Assembly (NCBI RefSeq): GCF_029542785.1
Contig: NC_083370.1
Coordinates: 186,001-250,000, forward strand
Direction: 5' to 3'
DNA: 64,000 nt
Source of the DNA: Malassezia japonica
Lineage: Eukaryota > Basidiomycota > Malasseziomycetes > Malasseziales > Malasseziaceae
Positions 18,919 to 29,281 of the stretch are shown here, one piece after another; positions within the stretch are counted from its first letter, which is position 1; each line of letters starts with the position of its first letter. The translations under genes and the position numbers were made by a program. The notes under the pieces were generated by a model. The model did no database searches, was not told where the DNA came from, and was given only the letters and a program-made list of their open reading frames with translations.

Positions 18919-21900
18919 ATGTACTGGCCGTATGCGAACGCGCACCGGCTCAGCGCTGCGCCGGGGGGGGCGGAGCGCGGCGCGCTGCAGCTCGCGCCGT
19001 CGAGAGAGGGTGTGCTGTGGCTTGCATTGACACGCACATCGCTTCAGGTGTGGAGTACACGCCCGTGCGAATTCCTCGCGGCCGTCGAGCGCACCGAGCA
19101 CAGCCTGGGCGAGTACGGCGAGAATGTCTGGGCCGAGTGGCGGCACGACACGGGGGCAATTGCGGTGCGCACCGCACGCAATATGCTTCTTTTTTATGAT
19201 CTCGTGGGCGAGGGGGGGTACGCGTACGGCGCCGAGCAGGGCACCGTGCCGTCGCCCGCCGCCTTCCACGCGACCTTTCGCGCGATGACCGGCGAGCACT
19301 TTCGACCACCGCACAATGTCGCAGTCGGGGCTGGCGTGCGTATACGGCTCGTGTTCCGTCACGCGCTCACAGTCGAACCGGGAATCGCGTCGGTCACGGC
19401 GTACGAAGCCTACCTCTTGCTGGCGACCAAATCCCCAGCTGCGGTCCAGCTCGTGGCATGGCCGGGCATCGAGGCGGCGTCGTACCCCACGCTCGTGCTT
19501 AGCGAGATGGACTGGATCGAGTCGGATGCACCGCTCACACACGCCGTCTATTCGCGGGCGATGGCGATGTTTGTATGGATCGCCGGCGACTATGCGTACG
19601 TCGCCGGGAGCGACGGCGAGGGGTGGATCGGCTCTGCGTTTTGGAGCCCCGAAAAAGGGCGCGCCATGCCAGTAACTGCGGCGGTCAATGCGCGCTTCAG
19701 TCTCGTGGCGCTCGGCGATGTCGACGGGCACGTTACCCTGTTTGAGTTCCAGACGCCAGACGAGCGCCCGACCGAGGTGCTTACGCTCGACGTGCCCACT
19801 GCACTGCACGCGACCGATGCCTACCTCGCGACCGGACCCGTGGCATCGCTCGCGTGGACGTCCGACGGCCATGCACTGCTTGCCAGCTATGAAAAGGGCT
19901 GGGCGCTTTGGAGCACCTTTGGCACGCTCCTCTTTCACAGTTTCCGCGACGACTGGGACTCGTCGACGCGTGCCTTTCGCGACTCGTTCATGTTTGGCAT
20001 CCGCAGCGCATTCTTTGGGCCCGGAAATACCGAGGCCTTTGTCGCGGCGCACGACGAGGAAGGCGAGGCGCTTGCGTATGCCATCCCGTTTGTCAAGTCT
20101 TCCAGCACGGCGCAAATGATGCCAGAAGAAGCGGCGCATGCACTCCTGCAGAGCGACGACAGCGTATTCGTCTACCGTGGCCACGAGCTCCAGGACGACA
20201 GCGTGCTCGCGCCGGAGAACGACGCGTGGCGCCACGTCAGCCTCCCGCCCGCGTACCTCGCGGCGCACTGGCCGATCCGGTACGCGACGCTGTCAAGCGA
20301 CGCGCGGTTCGTCGCCGTGGCCGGTCGCCGTGGCCTTGCGCACTTCAGCTGCCAGTCCGGGCGCTGGAAGACGTTTGTGAACCCCGCGCAAGAACTGTCG
20401 TTTTCCGTGCGTGGCGGCCTCGTCTGGTTCCAGCATGTGCTGATTGCCGCATGCGACTACGACGGCGAAATCCAGCTGCGCCTGTATTCGCGCGATGCGG
20501 ACCTCGCAAATGCCAACCTGCTGGATCTGATCAAGCTCCCGTCACCGGTGGTGCTCATGTCCCTCTTTGATACCAGTCTGCTAGTGTACACGGCAGACAA
20601 CACCCTGTACCACTATCTGATCACGCCGACCGCCGAGCACATCCGCCTGCGCCTGTGCGGCAGCATTTCGTTCGAAGGCATTGTCGGCGAGCCCGCGCGT
20701 GTACGTGCCATGTCATGGATCCTCCCGCCGAGTCAGCAGGCGATGGGCGATCCTGCACAGGACTTGACGTACGCGAGTCTCCTCTTCTTGATCGACGCAA
20801 AGCTCGTGCTGCTGCGCCCGAGCCGCGGTGAAGACGGCGACGTGAATCTCGCGTACGACCTGCAGATCCTCCACGAGCAAACCGAGGCGTACTGGACGAA
20901 TCTGCAGAGCCGCGGGCCACTGCACAACTCGCTCTGGAGCTACGACGGAGGGAGCATGAGCGTGTGGCCCGATGTGCTTGCGCTTGCGCTCGGCGAGACA
21001 CTCGCGCCGAGCGCTGTGCTTCCCCTCGATACCTACCCCATCTGCATTCTCCTTGCGCGTGGCGTCGTGTTTGGCGCCGAAGGCACAGCGACCATCCGCA
21101 AGACGCTCGACACGGCCTCCTTCCGCCAGCGGTCCAAGACGACACCGTTCCTGCACGCGCTCCTGCGCGTCTATCTCATGAAGCAGCAGCTCGACGAGGC
21201 GCTCGATATTGCCGCGCCGTACCGCGCGCTGACCTACTTTGGCCACTCGCTCGAGCTGCTTGTGCACGATCTGCTGGAGGAGGAGGCCGACGCACGGCCG
21301 CCCCTTGCGCCGAGTGCACGCCGCCTTCCGCTCATCCTGCAATTCCTCGACTACTTTGAAAATGCGCTGCGCGTCGTGGTGAACGTCGCACGCAAGACCG
21401 AGGCCACGCGCTGGCCCACGCTCTTTGACGCGGCCGGGCGGCCGCAGACGCTCCTGCGCCACTGCCTCGACGAGGGCGACTGCGACACAGCACGGCTCTA
21501 CCTGCTGATTGTACACGAACTCGAAGACAGCGAGACAAGCATCGCACTCACCGCCGCGGTCCTCGACGCACTCGAGCGGCAACAAAAGTGGGACGCCTTG
21601 CGGGAGCTGCTCAGCTTCCTGCGGTCCCTGGATGAGGACGGCGCGATGCTACACGCATCGCTCCGTGCCGCACATACACACCTCGCACCTGACTCGGTCC
21701 TCGTGACCGAAACACGCGACGCGCCGCCCCCACCGCCGAAGCGCGCGTTGGTCGCCGCGCCCCGCCGGCCGACGTCGCGCCCGGAACGCGTCGAGGCGCA
21801 CGAATCGAGCGCCGTGAATCCTGCCGTACATACCCTCCACGAGGCGGCACGACACGCATCACTCACCCTGTCCCCCGTCGCGCTGCCGGTGCGGCATGCG

Positions 21901-21945
21901 AATGGGCGCATTGTGATGGCGCCGGGCGCTTCGCCACGCCCTTGA
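18919..21945 (+). CDS. RIC1: Ric1, subunit of the Ric1-Rgp1 GEF for Ypt6/Rab6
   Basis: A 1008-aa protein. The N-terminal half is a WD40-like propeller (MYWPYANAHRL at the start, SLAWTSDGHALLASYEKGW in a blade). The C-terminal RIC1 domain carries QLDEALDIAAPYRALTYF and LQFLDYFENALRVVVNVARK, both diagnostic. The complex recruits and activates Ypt6 for endosome-to-Golgi transport. The ATG at 18919 starts the conserved MYWP block, so the start is well fixed. The promoter is very short, since the divergent MAPKKK begins within 18-63 bp. The last 60 residues are Ala/Arg-rich. Confidence 0.9.
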   Translation: MYWPYANAHRLSAAPGGAERGALQLAPSREGVLWLALTRTSLQVWSTRPCEFLAAVERTEHSLGEYGENVWAEWRHDTGAIAVRTARNMLLFYDLVGEGGYAYGAEQGTVPSPAAFHATFRAMTGEHFRPPHNVAVGAGVRIRLVFRHALTVEPGIASVTAYEAYLLLATKSPAAVQLVAWPGIEAASYPTLVLSEMDWIESDAPLTHAVYSRAMAMFVWIAGDYAYVAGSDGEGWIGSAFWSPEKGRAMPVTAAVNARFSLVALGDVDGHVTLFEFQTPDERPTEVLTLDVPTALHATDAYLATGPVASLAWTSDGHALLASYEKGWALWSTFGTLLFHSFRDDWDSSTRAFRDSFMFGIRSAFFGPGNTEAFVAAHDEEGEALAYAIPFVKSSSTAQMMPEEAAHALLQSDDSVFVYRGHELQDDSVLAPENDAWRHVSLPPAYLAAHWPIRYATLSSDARFVAVAGRRGLAHFSCQSGRWKTFVNPAQELSFSVRGGLVWFQHVLIAACDYDGEIQLRLYSRDADLANANLLDLIKLPSPVVLMSLFDTSLLVYTADNTLYHYLITPTAEHIRLRLCGSISFEGIVGEPARVRAMSWILPPSQQAMGDPAQDLTYASLLFLIDAKLVLLRPSRGEDGDVNLAYDLQILHEQTEAYWTNLQSRGPLHNSLWSYDGGSMSVWPDVLALALGETLAPSAVLPLDTYPICILLARGVVFGAEGTATIRKTLDTASFRQRSKTTPFLHALLRVYLMKQQLDEALDIAAPYRALTYFGHSLELLVHDLLEEEADARPPLAPSARRLPLILQFLDYFENALRVVVNVARKTEATRWPTLFDAAGRPQTLLRHCLDEGDCDTARLYLLIVHELEDSETSIALTAAVLDALERQQKWDALRELLSFLRSLDEDGAMLHASLRAAHTHLAPDSVLVTETRDAPPPPPKRALVAAPRRPTSRPERVEAHESSAVNPAVHTLHEAARHASLTLSPVALPVRHANGRIVMAPGASPRP

Positions 21946-22038
21946 GCGGACGCGTTCATTTACATGCCTCCACATTTCAAATGGCGCCATTGCGTGCATG
22001 ATAAGCTTGGAATGCAACGCCGTTGTGTTGACTGGCGT

Positions 22039-22063
22039 GGGGATGTAGCGGCCCGCTACCCCC
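22039..22063. promoter_or_regulatory. Palindrome just upstream of the protease start codon
   Basis: GTAGCGG-C-CCGCTAC at 22045-22059 is flanked by GGGG and CCCC, making an 11-bp stem with a 2-nt bulge. It ends four bases before the ATG at 22067. It could be a 5'UTR hairpin or a paired CGG/CCG Zn-cluster site. Confidence 0.5.
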
Positions 22064-22066
22064 ACC

Positions 22067-23896
22067 ATGCTCTTTTCCCGTAGCTGTGCGACTCTACTTG
22101 TAGCTGTGCTAGCCGCGATGTCGGTGTTTGCCGGCCCCGCCCACATGGTTCTCAAAGAACGCGTCGCTGTTCCCCGCGGCTGGCACCGCGTTGGAGCGGC
22201 GGCGGGCCACGACGTGATTACGCTTTCGCTTTCGCTGAAGCAGGCGCAGCGCGGCAGTATCGAAGACAAGTTGGACCTGACCAGCGATCCCGACAGCTCC
22301 GAGTACCTGCAGCACCTTTCGCGCAAGCAAGTCCTTGCGCTTCTCAAGCCGTCCGCCGCATCGTCCCAGGCCGTGGACGAGTGGCTCGGCCATCACAATC
22401 TTTCCTCGCATACGCGGCGCAGCATGGCTGGCGGCTACATCTCGATGCACGTCCCCGTCTCCAAGGCGCGCGAGCTGCTTGGCAATGCGCACTTTGCCGT
22501 GTACGAGCACAAAAAGAGCGCAGAGCGTGTCATCCGCACGACCGAGTACCACCTCCCCTTGACTGTGAGCAACCACATTGATTTTGTCGGTGGCACGACC
22601 TACTTTTCCACGCCACGCTCGCTCGGCGCGAACGGCCTCATTTTCGAGGAGAAACTCGACAAGGCGCCGTTTGTCGATGAGGGCCATGTCGGTGTCGTAC
22701 AAGACAATGGCGTGCCTGCGTCGTGCAACTCGTCGGCCGTCACATCGGTGTGCCTCCGTGAACTGTACGGTACGCACGGGTACAAGCCCCAGGCGCCGGA
22801 CCGCTCGCACATTGGCATCGCCGGATTCCTCGGCGAGCACGCAAACTACGAGGACCTGGCTAACTTTTTGAAGCACCAGCGTCCGGACGCGTACCGTGGC
22901 AAGGCGGCGTTCGACTACATCTCGCTGAACGGTGAGCACAACAACCAGAGCTTGCAGGCGTCGACCGGCGAGGCCGCACTCGACATCCAGACGGTCGAGG
23001 GCGTGGCGTGGCCGATCCGCACCTCGTTCTACTCGGTCGGCGGCTCGCCGCCGTTCAAGAAGGACAAGAATACGCCGACGAACACGAACGAGCCCTACGC
23101 CGAGCTGCTCGAGTACCTCTTGCAGCTGCCTGACCACAAACTACCGGATGTCCTTACGATTTCGTACGGTGACGATGAGCAATCGGTGCCGGTGCCGTAC
23201 GCCAAGCGTGTCTGCACGCTCTTTGCCGCGCTCGGTCTCCGTGGCGTGAGTGTCTTTGAGTCGTCCGGCGACCAAGGCGTCGGCAGCACCGAAGCCGACG
23301 ACTGCGTCACGAACGACAAGCGCAAGAAAAAGACGTTCCTTCCTTCCTTCCCTACGACCTGCCCCTACATTACCACGGTCGGCGCGACAAAGGACTTTGG
23401 ACCGGAAAAAGCCGCGACGCTCAAGTTTTCGTTCATCATCTCGGGCGGAGGCTTCTCCAACCTGTTTCCGCGCCCTTGGTACCAAGCCAAGGCCGTTCCC
23501 CGCTACCTCAAGAACATCGGCACGACACACCAAGGCCTGTTTAACCCCCTGGGCCGCGCCTATCCCGACGTCTCGGCCCAAGGCTCGCGCTTTGTCATTT
23601 CTGTGGCCAAGCAGTTTGAACTAATCTCGGGTACGAGCGCCTCGACGCCTCTCTTTGCCTCTGTGATTTCACTCCTGAACGACGCACGCATTGCCAAGCA
23701 CAAGGCGACGCTCGGTTTCTTAAACCCCCTCATTTACAAGCGCCTCGGCGGCACGGACGCCTTTAACGATGTGACAATCGGCAACTCCAAGGGCTGCGGA
23801 ACCAACGGCTTCGATGCGCAGCACGGATGGGACCCCGTCACTGGCTTTGGCACCCCCAACTTTAAGTCACTCCTTCACCGTGTCCTCGCTCTCTAG
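22067..23896 (+). CDS. Secreted sedolisin (S53) serine-carboxyl protease, TPP1-like
   Basis: A 609-aa preproprotein. A signal peptide covers about residues 1-24 (hydrophobic core LLVAVLAAMSVF). A pro-kumamolisin activation domain runs to about 190 (SSEYLQHLSRKQVLALLKP). The peptidase domain has the sedolisin triad: E302 and D306 in GEAALD, and S524 in SGTSAS. The C-terminal calcium site fits NDVTIGNSKGCG and WDPVTGFGTPNF. Such enzymes act at acidic pH and release tripeptides or cleave internally. Secreted acid proteases suit a skin-surface lifestyle, but that is inference. No intron is needed. A palindrome lies immediately before the ATG. Confidence 0.92.
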   Translation: MLFSRSCATLLVAVLAAMSVFAGPAHMVLKERVAVPRGWHRVGAAAGHDVITLSLSLKQAQRGSIEDKLDLTSDPDSSEYLQHLSRKQVLALLKPSAASSQAVDEWLGHHNLSSHTRRSMAGGYISMHVPVSKARELLGNAHFAVYEHKKSAERVIRTTEYHLPLTVSNHIDFVGGTTYFSTPRSLGANGLIFEEKLDKAPFVDEGHVGVVQDNGVPASCNSSAVTSVCLRELYGTHGYKPQAPDRSHIGIAGFLGEHANYEDLANFLKHQRPDAYRGKAAFDYISLNGEHNNQSLQASTGEAALDIQTVEGVAWPIRTSFYSVGGSPPFKKDKNTPTNTNEPYAELLEYLLQLPDHKLPDVLTISYGDDEQSVPVPYAKRVCTLFAALGLRGVSVFESSGDQGVGSTEADDCVTNDKRKKKTFLPSFPTTCPYITTVGATKDFGPEKAATLKFSFIISGGGFSNLFPRPWYQAKAVPRYLKNIGTTHQGLFNPLGRAYPDVSAQGSRFVISVAKQFELISGTSASTPLFASVISLLNDARIAKHKATLGFLNPLIYKRLGGTDAFNDVTIGNSKGCGTNGFDAQHGWDPVTGFGTPNFKSLLHRVLAL

Positions 23897-23963
23897 TTTC
23901 GTAGTTCGCTGGTTGGGTTGGAACGTACCTCCACTTGTATCGGGCCATCGGGCTTTTTCCACC

Positions 23964-24467
23964 ATGGTACGTATGTCGCCACGCTGACGCAGGCCCGGCA
24001 TAGCGCGGCGAAGCGCGAGAAAAAGACACGCTCGTCACTCACCCAAGTCGCCGGCGAGAAAGGCGAACGTCGTAAGCTCGGTATTGCGACTACCAAGCCG
24101 CAGCTCTCAAAGTCGGCGCTGCGCCGCCAAAAGCACAAGCAGCGAGACCAGCTGGCAGGCAACAAAGAAGGCCTGCAGGACCTGGAGCGTGCCGTGACGT
24201 CCCTCGAGGAGGATATCCCTGACCACGAAGAGCCCGAGGCACCCGCATCCGCCCCCACCACGATCTCGGCCAAGGCCAAGAAGCGCATGCTGTACGTCTT
24301 CCTCCTAACGCAGTGCGCGCGAGCGCGAGCGCCAGCCCTATATTCTTGCTGATCTGCAGCAGAGCCAGAACCCCTTTGCGGCGCTGCGTACACACGCACG
24401 CAACACGCTCGACCTGCGCGGCGCCGCGGCGCCGACCACGACCGAGATCGACGAGGATATGTCGTAG
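23964..24467 (+). CDS. SLX9: Ribosome biogenesis protein Slx9
   Basis: Exons 23964..23966, 23993..24291 and 24314..24467, 151 aa. Exon 1 is only the ATG; a 26-nt intron follows. The second intron (24292-24313, 22 nt) joins KKRML|ARERERQ. The protein is Lys/Arg-rich, with KSALRRQKHKQRDQLAGNK in the middle and NPFAALRTHARNTL near the end, the hallmark of Slx9. It acts in nucleolar processing and export of pre-40S particles. Without splicing the ATG reads only a few codons to a TGA. It follows the protease gene by 67 bp and ends 19 bp before the convergent carrier. Confidence 0.87.
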
Positions 24468-24486
24468 AATGGTCCGCTATGTTTGA

Positions 24487-25466
24487 TTAATCTTTGCGTA
24501 TGTAATCGATCAAGGCACGCAGTTCCTCGAGCACTGTGAGCAGGATGACGGTTTGTGGCGCGAGGCGCATCCACGACGGCACCCAGCCGCGGAAGAGGAA
24601 CATGGGTCCCTCGTTTTTGAGTGCCTTGGCGAGCTGCGGCAGCCCGCTTTCGTTCCCCTTTGTGTTCATCATGCGTGCGCGAATCACATCTGCCGGAGAG
24701 CAGATGGTCGTTGCTACTGTTCCTGCCAGGAGCGAGGAGCACAGGTAGTGGGGCAGCGAGGCCGGCGAAAAGAGGCCGGTCGACCGGAGCAGGTCCTTGA
24801 AAAAGTCATAACTGGGTGAGAAAAGGCACGTACGAAGCAAGCTGCGACGAGTTCATGAGCGTCGCGCGCACCATATTGGGTGCGATACCGCGGAAGAGGC
24901 ACGAAATGCCCTCTTCGCGCGTGATGCGAAGCAGTCCGTCTGCTGCGCCCTTGTAGTTGAAGCGCTGGTCGGCCGGGCGATAGAGGTCGCCGGTCATGCG
25001 AACGAGGATCACGTCGGCCGGGTTGCCCGCAAAGCCGCCCGCAGCACCGGCGAGGCCAGCCGCGCTAATTGTCGTCCATACCGAAACCTTGGCGTTCTGC
25101 CCTGAGAGCATGTACTCCTTGATTTTTTCGTACGCCGCAAATCTGGGTCAGTCGAGCGACGTACCGTGTAAGCGAATATGTCATTTGGCGCAGCACGCTC
25201 GCGGATAGGCCAATGTACAGGCCCCGCACGCCCTCTGTTTTGAGCGTGTCGCGGAGCAGGCCCAACGTGGTCGTCTTGCCGGGCGAGTTTTGCATGCGCA
25301 GCTTGGTCAGGTCCAGAGGGTGCGTAAAGCACACGGCAATCGACGCCGCGACACCACCAAGCCAGAATGGGTAGTGTTTTGGCGTCGGCGGCCGCACTTC
25401 CGGCCGCTTCTCGACCACGCCCGCAGCGCTCATCTTTGTGGTTAGGTCCAAGCGCGGTTTTCGCAT
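24487..25466 (-). CDS. DIC1: Mitochondrial dicarboxylate carrier (Dic1-like)
   Basis: Exons complement(24487..24811, 24834..25142, 25165..25466), 311 aa; a start at the ATG 25433 would give 300 aa. Both introns are 22 nt and restore YSLTR|FAAYEKIK and QLAS|YDFFKDL. Carrier signatures are HPLDLTKLRMQ, NPADVILVRMTGD and SPADVIRARM. The NPADV-RMTGDLYRP segment is typical of the Dic branch, which exchanges malate or succinate for phosphate. Its start is 37 bp from the first coding base of the divergent SPF1. The final residues are DYIRKD. Confidence 0.87.
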
Positions 25467-25503
25467 CGCTGACTAAACCGTTCGTCCGTGACGTGGTGCA
25501 ACG

Positions 25504-28500
25504 ATGTAGGTCGCTTGGCTGACTCCAGGAAAGTCGCGGTGCAGTCCGATGAGATTGCGAGCGTGACGCTTCACAAGCAGCGTCCGCTGCTGCTCCATTT
25601 GTACGTATTTCCGTTCCTCTTCCTGTACCCGCTGCTTGCGTATGCCTACTATGGCGACTACGATCGGTACATCAAGTCGGAGGAGTGGACGTTTGTCTTT
25701 ATCGTCTCGCTCGTGTCCGCACACGCGCTGAGCTTTTTGGTGACGCGCTGGGATGTGCGTGCTCGTGCCATGATTACCAGCACCTCGGTACGTTGCCCGT
25801 CTAACCCAGACCTCGTCCCTGGAAAAGGCGGACCGCGTGCGGATTCTGCCGCATGCGCACAAGGGTGAGGGCGGCATGGTGTCGCTTCAGCGCATCCAGC
25901 GTGCGGGTGAGCGCGATGAGTACTCTTTCGTGTACCAGGCGGACAAGTACGTGCTCGCTCAGCCCGACGCCCAGGCCCCGGTCACGTCGATCACTGCTTC
26001 GCCGGACATCCGCGAGCCGACCTTCCGCCGCCTGCTGTACCCTGCCGACGTGCATCCGAAGCTCTCGCACTTTATTTCGAACAACGGTCTGGATGCGGAC
26101 GGCGTCAAGGAGGCGCGCAAGATGTACGGTGACAACGTGCTCGAGATTCCCGTCCCCAAGTTTTTGGACCTGTTCTTTGAGCATGCGGTCGCGCCTTTCT
26201 TTGTCTTCCAGATCTTCTGTGTGGGTCTGTGGATGCTCGATGAGTACTGGTACTCGTCGCTCTTCTCCCTCTTTGCTTTGGTCGCATTCGAATGCACGGT
26301 CGTCTTCCAGCGCCAGCGTACCCTGAACGAGTTCCGCACAATGTCGATCCAGCCGTTTACTGTGAATGTGTTCCGCAACAAGAAGTGGGTCGAGACTTCG
26401 ACGTCGGACTTGCTCCCTGGCGACGTGGTGAGCGTCGTGCGCACCAAGCCCGACTCGGCGGTCCCGTGCGACGTGCTGCTCCTCTCGGGCTCCTCGATCG
26501 TGAACGAGGCGATGCTCTCGGGTGAGAGCACGCCGCTTTTGAAGGAAAGCATCGCGCAGCGCAACACAACCGATACGCTCGACGACCAGGACACGGACCG
26601 CCTGCACTGCCTCTTTGGCGGTACCAAGGCGCTCCAGGTCTCGCCGGGCCATGGCGTCAAGGGCGTCGCGCCCCCGCCCGATGGCGGCGCGATCGGTGTC
26701 GTGCTGCGCACCGGTTTCGGCACGACGCAGGGCCGTCTCGTGCGTCTGATGGTCTTTACCAACGAGAACCAGGTCACGGCCAACAACTGGGAAAGCTTTG
26801 TGTTTATCGCCTTTTTGCTCGTCTTTGCCGTCGCCGCCAGCTCGTACGTGTGGGTGAATGGCCTAAAGATGGAGCGCCCCAAGGGCAAGCTCTTGCTGCA
26901 CTGTGTCTTGATTATCACGTCGGTCGTTCCCGCGGAGCTGCCGATGGAGCTGTCGATGGCCGTCAACGCGTCGCTCGTGGCCCTCGGCAAGTACGCCATC
27001 TTTTGCACGGAGCCTTTCCGCATTCCGTATGCGGGCCGCGTCGATGTGTGCTGCTTCGACAAGACGGGCACGATCACCGGCGAGGACCTCGAGGTGCAGG
27101 GTGTCGTTGGCTCGGTCGCTGCCAGTACCAAGGAGGTTCCCGACACCCTCGAGCCGGTCACGCACGCGACGCCCGAGACGACGCTCGTGCTTGCTGCGGC
27201 ACACGCTCTGGTGATTGTCGACGATGAAGTCGTCGGTGACCCCATGGAGCGCCGCACCGTCGAGGCGATCGGCTGGGACGTCAAGAAGGGCGACAATATC
27301 GTGCCTACGCCCGACTCGCCCGCGCCGGCGCACCACAACGTGCACATCCGCCTCCGCTTCCACTTCTCTTCTGCACTGAAGCGTATGTCGACCGTGGCCC
27401 AGATCTCGCTGGGCGGCGGTAAGAAGACGATGCTTGCGAGCGTCAAGGGCGCGCCCGAGACGCTTAAGCCGATGTACAAGTCGCTCCCGTCGAACTACGA
27501 CGCGCTCTACCGCCACTACACCCGCCGCGGCTCGCGTGTGATCGCCCTGGGCTACAAGCACGTGGACCACCTCGATGCCAACAGCCTGCGCACGCTGAAG
27601 CGCGAGGACGTCGAGAGCGATCTGCAGTTTGCCGGTTTCCTCGTGCTGCACTGCCCCCTGAAGCCCGATGCGGTCGACTCGCTGCGCCAACTGAATGACT
27701 CGGCGCACCGCTGCGTGATGATCACCGGCGACAATGCGCTCACCGCCGTGCACATTGCCGAGGAGGTCGAGATTGTGTCGCGCGATGCCATTGTGCTCGA
27801 CCGCCGCGAGGGTGGCGAGGAACACGACCTGGTCTGGCGCCTGACCACCGACGAGATCGCGCGCGAGCAGGACGTCAACGCGCCCCTGCACCGCCACCTC
27901 TTTGACGAGTACGACGTCGTGGTGACTGGTGCGGCGCTGCGTATGTACGAGGACAAGCCCGAGGCGCTCAAGGAGCTCGTGGAGAACACGAGTGTCTATG
28001 CGCGTGTCTCGCCGAGCCAGAAGGAGCTTGTGCTGAGCGTGCTCAAGTCGCTGAACTACATCACGCTCATGGCCGGCGACGGTACGAACGATGTCGGTGC
28101 GCTGAAGATGGCCAACATTGGTGTCGCGCTCCTCGACGGCTCGCCGGAGGACCTCAAGAAGATTGCGCAGCACCAGATGCTCGAGCGCCAGAAGAAGGTG
28201 TACGAGTCGCAGCTCGCGCTGACCGCGCGCTGGGGCCAGCTCCCGCCGCCGGTTCCTGCTGCGCTGAAGGAGGCCTATCCCCACCTCGAAGCCGCACGCG
28301 AGAAGGCCGCGCGACAGCTTACTGTGCAGCGCGCGTCGAACCCCGTGGCGAAGTTTGACCTGTCGGCGATCACCTCGACCATGAACCAGCTCGAGGACGA
28401 GGAGGACGGTCCGCCCCAGATCCGTCTGGGCGACGCGAGTGTCGCTGCGCCCTTCACGAGCAAGCTCTCGAACGTTGCGGCAATCTGCTCCATCATCCGC

Positions 28501-29268
28501 CAGGGCCGCTGCACGCTTGTCGCCACGATCCAGATGTACAAGATCCTTGCGCTGAACTGTCTGATCCAGGCGTACGCGCTGAGTGTGCAGCACCTCGACG
28601 GTATCCGCTCTGGCGACTACCAGCTGACGGTGAGCAGCCTGCTGGCCTCGGTGTGCTTCTACTGCATTAGCCGCGGTAAGCCGATCGACCACCTTGCGCC
28701 GGAGCGCCCGGTGAGCAACATCATCAACGTCTATGTCTTTGGCTCGATCCTTACGCAGACCCTGATCCACGTGCTGTCGATGCTGTACATCCAGCGCATC
28801 ACGCTCGGCTTCGAGGTGCCGGTGCAGCCGGAGGAGTTTGACATCACCTCGACGACCAGCAAGTTTACGCCGACGCTGCTCAACACGGGTGTCTTTTTGC
28901 TCGGCCTGTCGCAGACCATGTCGACGTTTGCCGTAAACTACATTGGCCGCCCGTGGCGCGAGTCGATCCAGGAGAACAAGGTGCTCTACTGGGGCCTGCT
29001 CGGCACCACCGGCGTCGCGTACCTCGGTGCGATCGAGGCGATCCCCGAGCTGAACGAGTGGCTGCAGCTCACCAAGATGGAGCCCGCGTACATGCGCCAG
29101 CTCCTCGGCGCCATGTTTGGCGACCTGGCTGGCTGCTACGTCGCGGAGCTCTTCTGGAAGCTCTTTGCCGACGTTCAGCCGAAGAAGATGATCGTCCAGG
29201 GTCAGCAGAACCGCGCCGCGCGCCGCGCGCTCAAGGGCGGCGAGTCGTCCGACAAGAAGCTTGACTAA
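25504..29268 (+). CDS. SPF1: P5A-type ATPase Spf1, ER transmembrane-helix dislocase
   Basis: Exons 25504..25505, 25529..25787 and 25810..29268, 1239 aa. The start codon is split AT|G by a 23-nt intron; spliced it reads MKVAVQSDEIASVTLHKQRP. Before splicing the same ATG is followed directly by TAG. A second, 22-nt intron joins ITSTS|TSSLEKADR. The P-type core shows the phosphorylated D504 in CFDKTGTITGEDL, the actuator loop LSGEST, the PAELPMELSMAVN membrane segment of the P5A group, and GDGTNDVGALKMAN. Spf1 removes mis-inserted tail-anchored and signal helices from the ER membrane. No other in-frame ATG lies before the conserved N-terminus, which supports the split start. Confidence 0.93.
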
Positions 29269-29281
29269 ATAGATTTCGTCG

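Noticed and set aside
18856..20268. Extension of the SSK2 frame by over 450 codons
   Set aside because: It overlaps the 5' part of RIC1 on the other strand and has no family similarity.
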